Assembly (NCBI RefSeq): GCF_002127545.1
Contig: NZ_MUBK01000004.1
Coordinates: forward strand, 62,001 to 126,000
Origin: Xenorhabdus beddingii
GTDB lineage: Bacteria > Pseudomonadota > Gammaproteobacteria > Enterobacterales > Enterobacteriaceae
DNA length: 64,000 nt
Reading direction: 5' to 3'
Shown piece by piece: positions 1 through 9,069 of the stretch; positions within the stretch are counted from its first letter, which is position 1, and every line of letters starts with the position of its first letter. A program made the position numbers and the translations under genes. A model generated the notes under the pieces. It did no database searches. It saw only the letters and a program-made list of their open reading frames with translations, and was not told where the DNA came from.

Positions 1-276
1 CGTATTGTTTGATTGACTTACAATCTATTTTCACATCACTGCTATAATTATGTTTATAAATGACATGTCAAAATTGTAGGACACTTTATTACTACAGGGC
101 GGCATCCCACTTTGCTCAAATATTATCCTGAATGGTTGTTGATAACTAATAGTTGTTGATAATTAGAAATGTGATATCCGGCCCTGTTCCTGATTATGCA
201 AGAAGTGAGTAGATGATTTGATATTTTTAATGCTTATTTATAATAATAAAATTTATCATATTAAACGAGGTTATTT

Positions 277-1047
277 ATGAAACACAGCAAAAAAAACATA
301 GCAAAAACTTATTTGCTATCAGCTATAATATTATTTTCCACAAGCACCTTTGCAGACACTATCAATATGTTCTGGAAAATTAACAACAACAATAAAAAAA
401 TAAACAACCTAACATTCAGAATTAAAATAAATGAAAGCGCTCCACACGATCAATTCTTTTTTTCCAACCAGTTTTCATTTACTGGTAACGGAGGGGATGG
501 ATATATAGGTATCCAACCGAGAGAAAATTTATCTAACGGAAAGCGAGTATATCGGGTCTTATTTTCCAGTTTTAGAGCGGACTCAAAACCACGGCATAAA
601 AATTGCTATCAAGGAGCTGATGGTTCTCCCAACGGAACGACATGTAGTCAACTTATCATTCCCGGTGAGTTAGGGGAAATTTACTCCTTTAGAGTTGATA
701 AGTTTAATAATGAAGTTACAGGAACTGTAACAAATGAAACCACAGGAAGAAAAGATATTATTGGAAAATGGACTGTTAGTGATAGTGTGGATTCTCTCAA
801 AAATAATAACGTATCGTGGGTAGAAGGTTATACCGGAAAACCCAAATGCGATTATAATGGCTGGCCTTACTATGAAGTTGAATTTTTTAATCCCAGTGCT
901 AATGATGAAAAATTAAACGGCACTATGTCTGGCATACAAAAAAATTATGACTCTAAATGGTGTCCGAACATGAGAGCAGTAAAATCAATACATGATAATA
1001 CGGGAACATTAATCAAAGGTGGTTTTAAAAAACCCAGTAATAAATAA
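277..1047 (+). CDS. Secreted protein of unknown function
   Basis: A 256-residue protein with a clear Sec signal peptide: basic start (MKHSKK), hydrophobic stretch at about residues 12-24, and a likely cut after STFA. The mature part is rich in Asn, Gly and aromatic residues and has five cysteines that could pair outside the cytoplasm. A GYIGIQ motif followed by RVLFSSF recalls the beta-rich DUF3472-type fold, but this is only a weak resemblance. The ATG is preceded by a good ribosome site (ACGAGG). It stands alone and converges on the toxin-like pair that ends at 1136. Function is not recognised; a host-directed or periplasmic beta-sandwich protein is the safest description. Confidence 0.7.
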   Translation: MKHSKKNIAKTYLLSAIILFSTSTFADTINMFWKINNNNKKINNLTFRIKINESAPHDQFFFSNQFSFTGNGGDGYIGIQPRENLSNGKRVYRVLFSSFRADSKPRHKNCYQGADGSPNGTTCSQLIIPGELGEIYSFRVDKFNNEVTGTVTNETTGRKDIIGKWTVSDSVDSLKNNNVSWVEGYTGKPKCDYNGWPYYEVEFFNPSANDEKLNGTMSGIQKNYDSKWCPNMRAVKSIHDNTGTLIKGGFKKPSNK

Positions 1048-1135
1048 TTATATATTAATATAATAAATGCATCATAATTACTATGAAATTAAATTACATT
1101 TCAGTGAGTCACTATGAAGAAAAGGTACTTATAAA

Positions 1136-1876
1136 TTATCTGAAAGAATGAATATCTTTCAACGCATTATTTAATATGTCTTTATTTTTATGCCTAACAT
1201 CAAAATTCGGCTTAAATATAGTTACCAGCCTAACTCTTTGAGGATTTCTCGACTCTACACACATAAGATTAATGTTACCCTCAATAAGATATGGAGTAAT
1301 AGTAATGTCTTTGTTACTAAACCGGATCAATTTTCCACCAACATTAGGGTCAAAAATAAATAAATGATTATCTTTCCAAACAATAAACCCCATATGATTA
1401 GAGGCAATATATCTGTTATTATTTATTGCATCCTGCCTCTCATTAGCATTCTTTAAAAATAAACTGTTAGATGGCAAATTATTTATTGAATCACAGGCAT
1501 AAACTTCAATTAAAGCAAATCCTGAATGACCAAGAGAATAGATAAAATCACCAAAGGGATATTTTTGGTATGTCTGATATCTCATTTGAAGAATTCTAAT
1601 AGATTGTTCCAGATGACTAAATTTACCCATTTCCGTCGGCTCTAACGTAAAAGGATTTCTCGTCATTTTAAGCATTTTGGTATACATTTCCGTTAACTCA
1701 AATGCCTTTTCGGGTGACAAATTTTCTGATTCGCATTCATATAAATTTGTCAAAATATATAAAGAAATGCCTGCACACATGCCACATCCGCAAGGAACTT
1801 TTGGATTACATTCCGTCAGCCCATGCAGACTACGCCTGCAAGAAAGTTGATTAAATTCGAAATAATTCTCATTCAT
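1136..1876 (-). CDS. YopT/AvrPphB-like (C58-type) cysteine protease, putative effector
   Basis: A 246-residue protein without a signal peptide. Near the N-terminus CGCGMCAGISLYI carries the presumed nucleophile Cys34; NHMGFIVW supplies His161 and IFDPNVGG supplies Asp176. The spacings Cys-127-His-15-Asp are close to those of family C58 effectors (YopT C139/H258/D274; AvrPphB C98/H212/D227). In that family the enzyme cleaves host proteins such as prenylated Rho GTPases or kinases. The gene lies 45 bp after the glycosyltransferase gene, with a strong TAGGAGG site, so the two are probably one operon. Membership of the clan is inferred from motifs; an SseI/PaTox-like deamidase is the main alternative because it uses the same triad. 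Confidence 0.6.
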   Translation of the reverse strand: MNENYFEFNQLSCRRSLHGLTECNPKVPCGCGMCAGISLYILTNLYECESENLSPEKAFELTEMYTKMLKMTRNPFTLEPTEMGKFSHLEQSIRILQMRYQTYQKYPFGDFIYSLGHSGFALIEVYACDSINNLPSNSLFLKNANERQDAINNNRYIASNHMGFIVWKDNHLFIFDPNVGGKLIRFSNKDITITPYLIEGNINLMCVESRNPQRVRLVTIFKPNFDVRHKNKDILNNALKDIHSFR

Positions 1877-1921
1877 AGGAAACCTCCTACAATAGCATGT
1901 TGAGCTGCAAGTGATAAAAAC

Positions 1922-2977
1922 CTACTTACGCAGCAAATTGTTATAGCTGGATTTTAAATCAAAAGGGCTTTCGGCAGCATAATCACGGTGATCTCGTTTT
2001 TTTTGTCGCACTTTATTCCACTGTGCCCTGCCATCAACTGAGTTAAAAATGACCTCTCCTCTTCTTCCTATCCTCATATTTTCAGGCGGGAGGAGCTCAC
2101 TACTTGGGATATTACTATTGGGTTGATTATCTACACGGGGTCTTTTCGCATCACTGGGACAACCCTTTTCTTGGTTCATCTTAAACCAACCACAATAGAG
2201 TCTGGGTCCTGTCGCCCACATTGTGCCTCCCATGCGAAGTCTTGGCTCTGCCCGCCATTTCACCCATCCATTATCTTCACATTCTGATTTTTCTTTCTCA
2301 TCATGCATCACCTGTATCCTTTTATCTATTATCATTAAAAGGATTGCTATTTCTCTTGATTGAGGCGGTGCAGCAATGATGGCATTGCCAAACTTATTCT
2401 CTGTCCATCCAGAACCGGTGGTATCACCAAAAGCAATCCCTTGGGTCACCTCAATATTTCCCAATATTGCTTTCCTTTTCAATAGGTTGTCTGTCTTATG
2501 AGGTAAACTATTCAGTGAAAATTTTGGAACTGCATAGGCAAGCTCTACATCGACATCAAGATAAATGCCTCCTTGGGTATAAAGGATCACTAAGCGCATG
2601 ATATCACTCGCTGATGCGTAATTATGATAGAACCCGTTTATTTGTCGATGATATATTGCATTCAGACGCCAAATGATTTTTTCATATTCATTTTGTCTTT
2701 TTAAGTATGGGCTTTGCTTTAAGGAAAGAAAGGCTTTTTCAATATCTTCAGAATCATGAAAGAAAAATCCTGTTTTCAATGGAGATTTTGTTTCCGATAA
2801 TGGGTTAATCTCTATATCCAGAGAAGTCATGGTATTAAAAAACAACTGTTTTTTAACTCCCCATAAATGAATTTCAAAGCCGGGGTTTTCAACTTTAACA
2901 TTAATAATATTTCTAATGCCATCTTGAGATATGTTATTCCCTGCCCAAAAATAATGTATCTTTTTAGGAATATTCAT
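1922..2977 (-). CDS. DXD-type glycosyltransferase related to toxin/effector glycosyltransferases
   Basis: A 351-residue cytosol-type protein. It starts with the sugar-transferase signature IPKKIHYFWAG, then has ASASDIMRLVILYTQGG followed by the metal-binding DVD at residues 141-143 (GGIYLDVDVE). This layout (SD...R, then GGIYxDxD) is that of the glycosyltransferase-sugar (DXD) group that includes clostridial TcdA/TcdB-like domains and the PaTox glycosyltransferase domain of Photorhabdus, which modify host Rho proteins. No signal peptide or membrane span is seen, so export would need a type III or other route. The start has a GGGAGA ribosome site. First gene of an apparent operon with the downstream protease. 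Target and donor sugar are unknown. Confidence 0.7.
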   Translation of the reverse strand: MNIPKKIHYFWAGNNISQDGIRNIINVKVENPGFEIHLWGVKKQLFFNTMTSLDIEINPLSETKSPLKTGFFFHDSEDIEKAFLSLKQSPYLKRQNEYEKIIWRLNAIYHRQINGFYHNYASASDIMRLVILYTQGGIYLDVDVELAYAVPKFSLNSLPHKTDNLLKRKAILGNIEVTQGIAFGDTTGSGWTENKFGNAIIAAPPQSREIAILLMIIDKRIQVMHDEKEKSECEDNGWVKWRAEPRLRMGGTMWATGPRLYCGWFKMNQEKGCPSDAKRPRVDNQPNSNIPSSELLPPENMRIGRRGEVIFNSVDGRAQWNKVRQKKRDHRDYAAESPFDLKSSYNNLLRK

Positions 2978-3213
2978 TTTTCATTCTCCCAATTTTACTT
3001 GCTTTGTAAATTCTTATCTCATACTACTTGCTTTCAGGCAAATAATTGTTCAATCCATGTCCATAATGAGTGACAATAATATGTAATATCCATCTGAAAA
3101 ATAAATGAAAATGAATTAATAAAAAGAGATTTTGTGGTACAAAGAGGGAAATGTGAAGTCATCACTGGCAAACCTTACCAGCATGATAAGGTTTGCCATG
3201 ACGTAAGTAGAGT

Positions 3214-5316
3214 TTACCGGGCACCACCAAGGGTCGCCGTCATTCTGATCTGACGATTATCAGTGATTTCAAGGTTAGACAAAACAACCAAGCGGGGTAG
3301 TACACGTCGCAGGAAACGAGACAGCAGCGGACGCAGTGCATGGTTAACCAATAGTACTGGCGGCGCTCCCAACATTTCCTGACGCTCCAACGCCTCTGCC
3401 GCCTGACGTTCCAAACTTTCCGCCAAACCAGGTTCCAATCCGCCACCATTTTGCAGTGCTTGCAGCAGCAACCTTTCCAATCCGGCATCCAAACCAATGA
3501 CTTTGATTTCATCTGCCCCAGGGAACCATTGTTGAGCAATCGCCCTGCCAAGTGCAATTCGAATCATGGCCGTCAGTTCATAAGGATCTTTCTGTACCGG
3601 AGCATGTTCTGCCAGTGTTTCAATAATGGTGCGCATGTCGCGGATCGGCACTTGTTCCGCCAGCAAGTTTTGCAGGACTTTGTGCAACGTAGTCAGGCTC
3701 ACGACATCAGGAATGAAATCTTCCGTCAGTTTTGGCATTTCTTGACTGACACGCTCAAACAATTGCTGCGCTTCCTGTCTGCCAAATAGTTCACTGGAGT
3801 GCTGGGATAGCAAATGGTTAAGGTGGGTCGCAACAACGGTGCTGGCCGCCACAACGGTATAGCCCTGCACCTGTGCCTGCTCTCTTAGGCTGTCATCAAT
3901 CCAGACAGCGGCCAGCCCAAAGGCGGGATCTGTCGTCATGTCACCTTGCAGCTCACCCACGGCTCCCCCCGGATTAATCGCCAGCCAGCGCCCCGGATGC
4001 GCTTCCCCACGACCAATTTCTACCCCTTTCATCATGATACGGTAACTGGCGGGTGCCAATTCAAGGTTGTCACGAATATGGACTACCGGTGGCAGATATC
4101 CCACCTCTTGCGCGAATTTTTTGCGAATGCCACTGATTCGGCCAAGCAATTCACCATTTTGACGAAAGTCCACCATCGGGATCAAACGATAGCCGACTTC
4201 CATGCCCAGCGGATCTTCCAATTGCACATCAGACCATGATGCCTCTGCGGTTTGTTGCTGTTCTTCCACCGCTTTCATTTCTTCATGTTGGGCTACAAAC
4301 GGATTTTTGTCCTTACGTAACAGGAAATAACCCAAGCCTGCCAACGCTGCCGTAAATAACAAAAAGACGAAATTAGGCATTCCCGGCACTAAACCAAGCA
4401 GGCCGAGTACACCGGCACTCAACATCATGACTTTTGGATTGTTGAAAAGCTGGGTCACCATTTGTTGACCCACATCTTCATCCGTCGCTACACGAGTGAC
4501 GATGACACCCGACGCCGTGGAGATGATTAATGCAGGCAACTGAGCAACCAACCCGTCACCGATAGTCAACAAGGTATAGGCTTCCGCCGCATTCCCCAAA
4601 GTCAAACCGTGTTGAGCAACCCCCACAATCAAACCACCGATGATATTGATCACCAGTATCATCAAGCCGGCAATCGCATCGCCGCGCACGAATTTACTCG
4701 CACCGTCCATTGAGCCGTAAAAATCCGCTTCCTGTGTCACCTCGGCACGGCGCTTTTTGGCTTCATCTTCGCCAATCAATCCGGCATTCAAATCAGCATC
4801 AATCGCCATTTGTTTACCGGGCATACCATCCAGCACAAAGCGCGCCCCGACTTCGGCGATACGCCCCGCACCTTTGGTAATGACCATAAAGTTAATCAGG
4901 ATCAAGATAACGAAAACCACGATACCGATCGCAAAATTACCACCGACCAGAAAGTGACCAAAGGCTTCCACGACTTGCCCTGCGGCCGCTGAACCGGTAT
5001 GCCCTTCCATCAGGATAATTCGCGTGGACGCAACGTTAAGTGACAAACGCAATAAAGTTGAGAACAGCAGGATAGTCGGGAATGCGGCAAAATCCAGAGT
5101 CCGGCGGGTGAACATCGCCACCAGCAACACCATGATGGAAAGTGCAATATTGAACGTAAATAGCAGATCGAGCAAAAATGCTGGCAACGGCAGCACCATC
5201 ATTGACAAGATCATGAGGATGAGAACAGGCCCCGCAAGCATTTGCCACTCGGAGCCTTTTATATTCCCCGGCAGCCGTTTTCCCGATAAATTTAGTAATG
5301 AGGCCAGATTAGCCAT
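3214..5316 (-). CDS. flhA: Flagellar export gate protein FlhA
   Basis: A 700-residue protein closely matching enterobacterial FlhA along its length: an N-terminal half of about eight membrane spans, the conserved cytoplasmic loop VLDGMPGKQMAIDADLN, and a C-terminal domain that forms the export ring and docks substrates and chaperones. An in-frame GTG/ATG up to 5337 exists, but the homologous start is MANLAS at 5316, which overlaps the end of flhB by 8 bp in the usual coupled manner. In enterics flhE normally follows; here the next gene downstream is the glycosyltransferase, so flhE is missing from its usual place. Confidence 0.97.
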   Translation of the reverse strand: MANLASLLNLSGKRLPGNIKGSEWQMLAGPVLILMILSMMVLPLPAFLLDLLFTFNIALSIMVLLVAMFTRRTLDFAAFPTILLFSTLLRLSLNVASTRIILMEGHTGSAAAGQVVEAFGHFLVGGNFAIGIVVFVILILINFMVITKGAGRIAEVGARFVLDGMPGKQMAIDADLNAGLIGEDEAKKRRAEVTQEADFYGSMDGASKFVRGDAIAGLMILVINIIGGLIVGVAQHGLTLGNAAEAYTLLTIGDGLVAQLPALIISTASGVIVTRVATDEDVGQQMVTQLFNNPKVMMLSAGVLGLLGLVPGMPNFVFLLFTAALAGLGYFLLRKDKNPFVAQHEEMKAVEEQQQTAEASWSDVQLEDPLGMEVGYRLIPMVDFRQNGELLGRISGIRKKFAQEVGYLPPVVHIRDNLELAPASYRIMMKGVEIGRGEAHPGRWLAINPGGAVGELQGDMTTDPAFGLAAVWIDDSLREQAQVQGYTVVAASTVVATHLNHLLSQHSSELFGRQEAQQLFERVSQEMPKLTEDFIPDVVSLTTLHKVLQNLLAEQVPIRDMRTIIETLAEHAPVQKDPYELTAMIRIALGRAIAQQWFPGADEIKVIGLDAGLERLLLQALQNGGGLEPGLAESLERQAAEALERQEMLGAPPVLLVNHALRPLLSRFLRRVLPRLVVLSNLEITDNRQIRMTATLGGAR

Positions 5317-6460
5317 GACGATTATTTTCTCCAGCAAAATCCAGTGCTGGCGGCACTGGCAGATTTTCAGGTTTTTTCGGTTTCAGGCCACCTTCCTGTT
5401 TCCAACGTTTCAATTGGTAAACCCAGGCAAGCACTTCTGCGACAGCAGCATAGAGCGCGGCCGGAATAAAGCCTCCCACTTCAGCATGGCGAAACAACGC
5501 CCTTGCCAAAGGTGGAGCTTCCAGTAACGGAATGCGATTTTCCGCCCCGATCTCTTTAATGCGCAATGCAATGAGACCCGCCCCTTTCGCCAATACTTTG
5601 GGGGCAGCCATTTTTTTACTGTCATATTGCAAGGCAACCGCGTAATGGGTTGGGTTGGTGACAATAACATCCGCTTTTGGCACATCCGCCATCATGCGCT
5701 TACGCGCAGCCGCTCGCTGTTGTTGACGGATTTTTGCCTTTACTTGTGGATCTCCTTCTTGTTCCTTAAATTCATCCTTGATCTCCTGACGGGTCATTCT
5801 CAATTTTTTCAGGTGGCTGCGAATTTGATAAAGCACGTCAAATGCCACCATCGGTATCAACATAAATAAGACAATAAAGCTGGCAAAAATCAGCATCATC
5901 ATGGCGTCACTCAACGCCATCAGCGGATGCTGGGCTGTCAGATTGAGCATGGTAGGCCAGTTTAACCAGATAAACAGTGCCGTACCGCTTCCCACTAATG
6001 ACGCCTTCAAAATGGCTTTGAACAGTTCCGCCAACGCATTCATGGAGAAAATTTTCTTCAAGCCGGAAATGGGGTTCAGCTTCGTCAAGTCAAATTTGAT
6101 GGATTTTGAGCTGAATATCAGCCCCCCCATTAAGGTGGGTGCGCCGAGTGCAATCAAAACCAATCCGACAAACACCGGCAGTAATGCCCAAACCGCCTGT
6201 TTCAGTAATCGACCGACCTGTTGCACCATCTGTTTGTCATTGCTGACCATATTATGGTCGAAATTGAATCCTTCAAACACCATGAGGGAAAGTTCATGGG
6301 TAACTGATTGTCCGCTCATCCAGAGCAGACTTACCCCTCCCGCTAACATCAGGATGGACGTGAGTTCTTTGGAACGCGCAATTTGTCCCTCTTTACGGGC
6401 TTTTTCCCGTTTATGGGGCGTGGGTTCTTCGGTTTTTTCGAGATCGCTATCTTCAGCCAC
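5309..6460 (-). CDS. flhB: Flagellar export switch protein FlhB
   Basis: A 383-residue membrane protein. The N-terminus (EDSDLEKTEEPTPHKREKA) and four membrane spans are typical. The self-cleavage motif NPTH is at residues 269-272; cleavage between Asn and Pro switches export from rod/hook to filament substrates. Translation starts at a GTG (6460) with AAGGAAA just upstream. In E. coli flhB follows cheZ in the same region; here cheZ is 3.6 kb away, separated by three unrelated genes, so flhBA should have its own promoter in the 330 bp upstream of 6460. No obvious sigma-28 box was seen there. Confidence 0.97.
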   Translation of the reverse strand: MAEDSDLEKTEEPTPHKREKARKEGQIARSKELTSILMLAGGVSLLWMSGQSVTHELSLMVFEGFNFDHNMVSNDKQMVQQVGRLLKQAVWALLPVFVGLVLIALGAPTLMGGLIFSSKSIKFDLTKLNPISGLKKIFSMNALAELFKAILKASLVGSGTALFIWLNWPTMLNLTAQHPLMALSDAMMMLIFASFIVLFMLIPMVAFDVLYQIRSHLKKLRMTRQEIKDEFKEQEGDPQVKAKIRQQQRAAARKRMMADVPKADVIVTNPTHYAVALQYDSKKMAAPKVLAKGAGLIALRIKEIGAENRIPLLEAPPLARALFRHAEVGGFIPAALYAAVAEVLAWVYQLKRWKQEGGLKPKKPENLPVPPALDFAGENNRHG

Positions 6461-6644
6461 AGCTTTCCTTGGTGAACATTCGTTATTACTGACTACTTAT
6501 GACTATGCAGAAAAATGACATGCAGAAAATTTGCCTTTGGCAAGGGACAGATAAAATTGGGTTAAGCATGACAAAAGCCCAGAAATTCAATGGCTGGAAC
6601 ACTGCAAATTTTGCGGGGGTATTTGGGGCATTATGATAACAGCC

Positions 6645-6676
6645 CTGAAAAACGCCGGAGGTTAGGTGGCTCCGGC
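6645..6676 (-). terminator. Rho-independent terminator after the alanine symporter gene
   Basis: GCCGGAG (6654-6660) pairs with CTCCGGC (6670-6676) around a 9-base loop. Read on the minus strand the stem is followed by GTTTTTC. It lies about 110 bp beyond the stop of the minus-strand symporter gene, so it fits that transcript. It occupies most of what can be recognised in the 328 bp between flhB and the symporter gene. Confidence 0.7.
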
Positions 6677-6788
6677 ATGGGTGGGAGGGGTGGGTGTTAT
6701 TTATAGCTCATTGGTGTCTTTCCAATATCCTGTTTAAGTAAAAATCTCTCGTTAATAAAACAATCCTCTGCCTGTTACTCTGCCAACA

Positions 6789-8165
6789 TTAGTCCCCCTT
6801 CATCACGGGTTTAATCTCAATACTATCGGCATTAACGTCACGGATATGGTCTTTCGTCAAACGGTAGACCACCGGACTGAGCATAGCAACCGCTATCAAA
6901 TTGGGGATCGCCATCATGGCATTGAGGGTATCCGCCAGCAACCAGACAAACGTCAACGACTGGGTAGCACCAATCGGCAACGCGATAATCCAAACAATAC
7001 GGAAAGGGATTACGGCCTTTGGTCCCAATAAATATTGGATGCATTTCTCACCGTAAAAGCTCCAACCCAAAATGGTTGTAAAGGCAAAAATAGCCAGGGC
7101 GACGGCAACGATGTAGTTACCTCCCGGGATCACGGATGAGAAGGAAGCGGCGGTCAATGTTGCCCCAGTTTGCCCTGTCAGCCAGCCACCAGTGATAACA
7201 ATGGTCAAACCCGTCACGGAACAAACGATGATTGTGTCAATAAAGGTGCCCAGCATGGCAATCAAGCCCTGACGAATCGGGTTTTGGGTTTTTGCCGCTG
7301 CGTGGGCGATAGGTGCACTGCCCATTCCCGCTTCGTTGGAGAATACCCCACGGGCAATACCAAAACGGATCGCCGCCCAAACGGCGGCACCCGCAAATCC
7401 GCCCTGTGCCGCAACGGGAGTGAATGCGGATTTGATGATTAAAGCAAACGCATCGGGGATCGCGGTAACATTGAGTGCCAGAACAACAACCCCCGCACCA
7501 AAGTAACCCACTGTCATAACCGGCACTAATTTACCTGCGACATCAGAAATGCGTTTGATGCCGCCAATCAGCACTGCACCGACCAAAACGACCAGAATTC
7601 CGGCGGTGATTGTTTTTTCAATGCCAAAGTTACTTTGCAGTACATCAGCAACGGAGTTGGCTTGCACTGTATTGCCAATGCCAAAACCTGCAATACTGCC
7701 AAAGAAGGCAAAGAGAGTTCCCAGCCAAACCCATTTTTTGCCCAAACCATTTTTGATGTAATACATCGGGCCGCCAACGTAATTACCATTCTTATCGGTT
7801 TCACGGAAACGAACGGCCAGTACTGCTTCTGAATATTTCGTCGCCATACCCACCAATGCGGTCATCCACATCCAGAACAGTGCACCCGGCCCGCCCATCA
7901 CAATGGCGGTTGCTACACCCGCGATATTTCCTGTCCCGATTGTCGCTGATAGCGCAGTCATTAAGGCATTAAAAGGTGAGATTTGGCCTTCACCCCGTTG
8001 TTCATTTTTTTGGAAGAGTAATTTGAACCCCGTGCCCAATTTACGGATCGGTAAAAAGGACAGGCGAATTTGCATGAAGATACCAATACCCAGAAGCCCA
8101 ATTAGCATGGGGATGCCCCATACTACCCCGTTTATTGTACCTAACCATTGTGTAATCAGTTCCAT
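6789..8165 (-). CDS. Sodium:alanine/glycine symporter (AGCS/AlsT family)
   Basis: A 458-residue inner-membrane carrier with about ten or eleven hydrophobic helices. Family signatures include SATIGTGNIAGVATAI near residue 95 and GGPMYYIKNGLGKKW near residue 135. Members import alanine or glycine with sodium. The ORF can be extended to a GTG at 8171, but the ribosome site CGAGGG directly abuts that codon and is well spaced (6 bp) for the ATG at 8165, which I prefer. It stands alone with its own terminator and is foreign to the flagellar cluster around it. Confidence 0.93.
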   Translation of the reverse strand: MELITQWLGTINGVVWGIPMLIGLLGIGIFMQIRLSFLPIRKLGTGFKLLFQKNEQRGEGQISPFNALMTALSATIGTGNIAGVATAIVMGGPGALFWMWMTALVGMATKYSEAVLAVRFRETDKNGNYVGGPMYYIKNGLGKKWVWLGTLFAFFGSIAGFGIGNTVQANSVADVLQSNFGIEKTITAGILVVLVGAVLIGGIKRISDVAGKLVPVMTVGYFGAGVVVLALNVTAIPDAFALIIKSAFTPVAAQGGFAGAAVWAAIRFGIARGVFSNEAGMGSAPIAHAAAKTQNPIRQGLIAMLGTFIDTIIVCSVTGLTIVITGGWLTGQTGATLTAASFSSVIPGGNYIVAVALAIFAFTTILGWSFYGEKCIQYLLGPKAVIPFRIVWIIALPIGATQSLTFVWLLADTLNAMMAIPNLIAVAMLSPVVYRLTKDHIRDVNADSIEIKPVMKGD

Positions 8166-8330
8166 ATACACCCTCGGTAATTAAAATAACAAGTTAGCAA
8201 CAAAATTGTTTCAATTAAATAAAGAGCATTTTGGAAAAATAAGCGAGGAATAATTGAGTATTGTGAGTAAGAAAAGATTGATACTGTGAGTTGAGTCACT
8301 CGTTTTGATTACTCTTTATCAGTTTTGTTG

Positions 8331-8439
8331 ATAATACCCCCTCTTATATCACTGATTCTGATACATCCCGCCATAATTGAATTTTTATCGCGTCATTGAG
8401 CAAATTAAAGGTTTTTTATATCGAATAAGGGGGTATTAT
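8331..8439. repeat. Inverted repeat pair upstream of the serine recombinase gene
   Basis: ATAATACCCCC at 8331-8341 is repeated as its exact reverse complement GGGGGTATTAT at 8429-8439. The match continues inward with one inserted base (TCTTAT against TTATT). The arms flank 87 bp of AT-rich DNA and the right arm ends 42 bp before the recombinase GTG. Such a pair could be recombination sites, resolvase-type subsites or an operator. Confidence 0.5.
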
Positions 8440-8481
8440 TTTACTCAGTAAATAATTTTCAAAGTAACTAAAGGATTCCCA

Positions 8482-9069
8482 GTGACAAGAGTGGGTTACA
8501 TCAGAGTATCAACAAATGACCAAAATAGTGATTTGCAAAGAAATGCGTTGGTCAATATCAATTGTGAGTTGATTTTTGAAGATAAAATCAGTGGGAAAAC
8601 CGCCAATCGTCCGGGGTTAAAACGCGCCTTAAAACATCTTAAATCCGGTGATACGCTAGTAGTTTGGAAGTTAGATCGACTGGGGCGAAGTGTGAAAAAT
8701 CTGGTGACGCTCATTTCAGAACTGCATGAACGCGGCATTCATTTTCAAAGCCTGACGGATAGCATCGATACCAGCACGGCCATGGGGCGGTTCTTTTTTC
8801 ATGTGATGAGTGCATTGGCAGAAATGGAACGCGAATTAATTGTGGAAAGAACTAATGCAGGTCTGGCAGCGGCACGGGAACAGGGGCGAATTGGAGGGCG
8901 ACCAGTGGTATTGACTGAGCAAGATCGACAACAAGCTGCCAGATTGCTGACTAAAGGGCATAGCCGGAAGCAATTGTCGATTATTTACAATGTGTCGTTA
9001 TCAACGATTTATAAATATTTACCGGTAGGAAACGTGGTTAGCTTCCCATTCCAAGATCCACCTGATTAG
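8482..9069 (+). CDS. Serine recombinase, resolvase/invertase (Pin/Hin-like)
   Basis: A 195-residue protein of the small serine recombinase family. The catalytic domain starts VGYIRVSTNDQN with nucleophile Ser10; the arginine-rich core is present in VVWKLDRLGRS and the long E-helix in FFFHVMSALAEMERELIVERT. A C-terminal helix-turn-helix (GHSRKQLSIIYNVSLSTIYKYL) would bind DNA. Length and layout match DNA invertases and Tn3-type resolvases. It starts at GTG with AAGGA 6 bp ahead. Its 3' end overlaps the convergent hydrolase gene by 32 bp. No transposase or obvious invertible gene is next to it, so its substrate is not clear; the inverted repeat pair just upstream is the best candidate site. Confidence 0.93.
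   Translation: MTRVGYIRVSTNDQNSDLQRNALVNINCELIFEDKISGKTANRPGLKRALKHLKSGDTLVVWKLDRLGRSVKNLVTLISELHERGIHFQSLTDSIDTSTAMGRFFFHVMSALAEMERELIVERTNAGLAAAREQGRIGGRPVVLTEQDRQQAARLLTKGHSRKQLSIIYNVSLSTIYKYLPVGNVVSFPFQDPPD

Noticed and set aside
5024..5527. A 167-codon plus-strand frame opposite flhA/flhB
   Set aside because: It lies wholly antisense to two well-conserved genes, with no ribosome site or recognisable domain. Similar antisense frames opposite cheB, the receptors, nrdA and gyrA were left out for the same reason.
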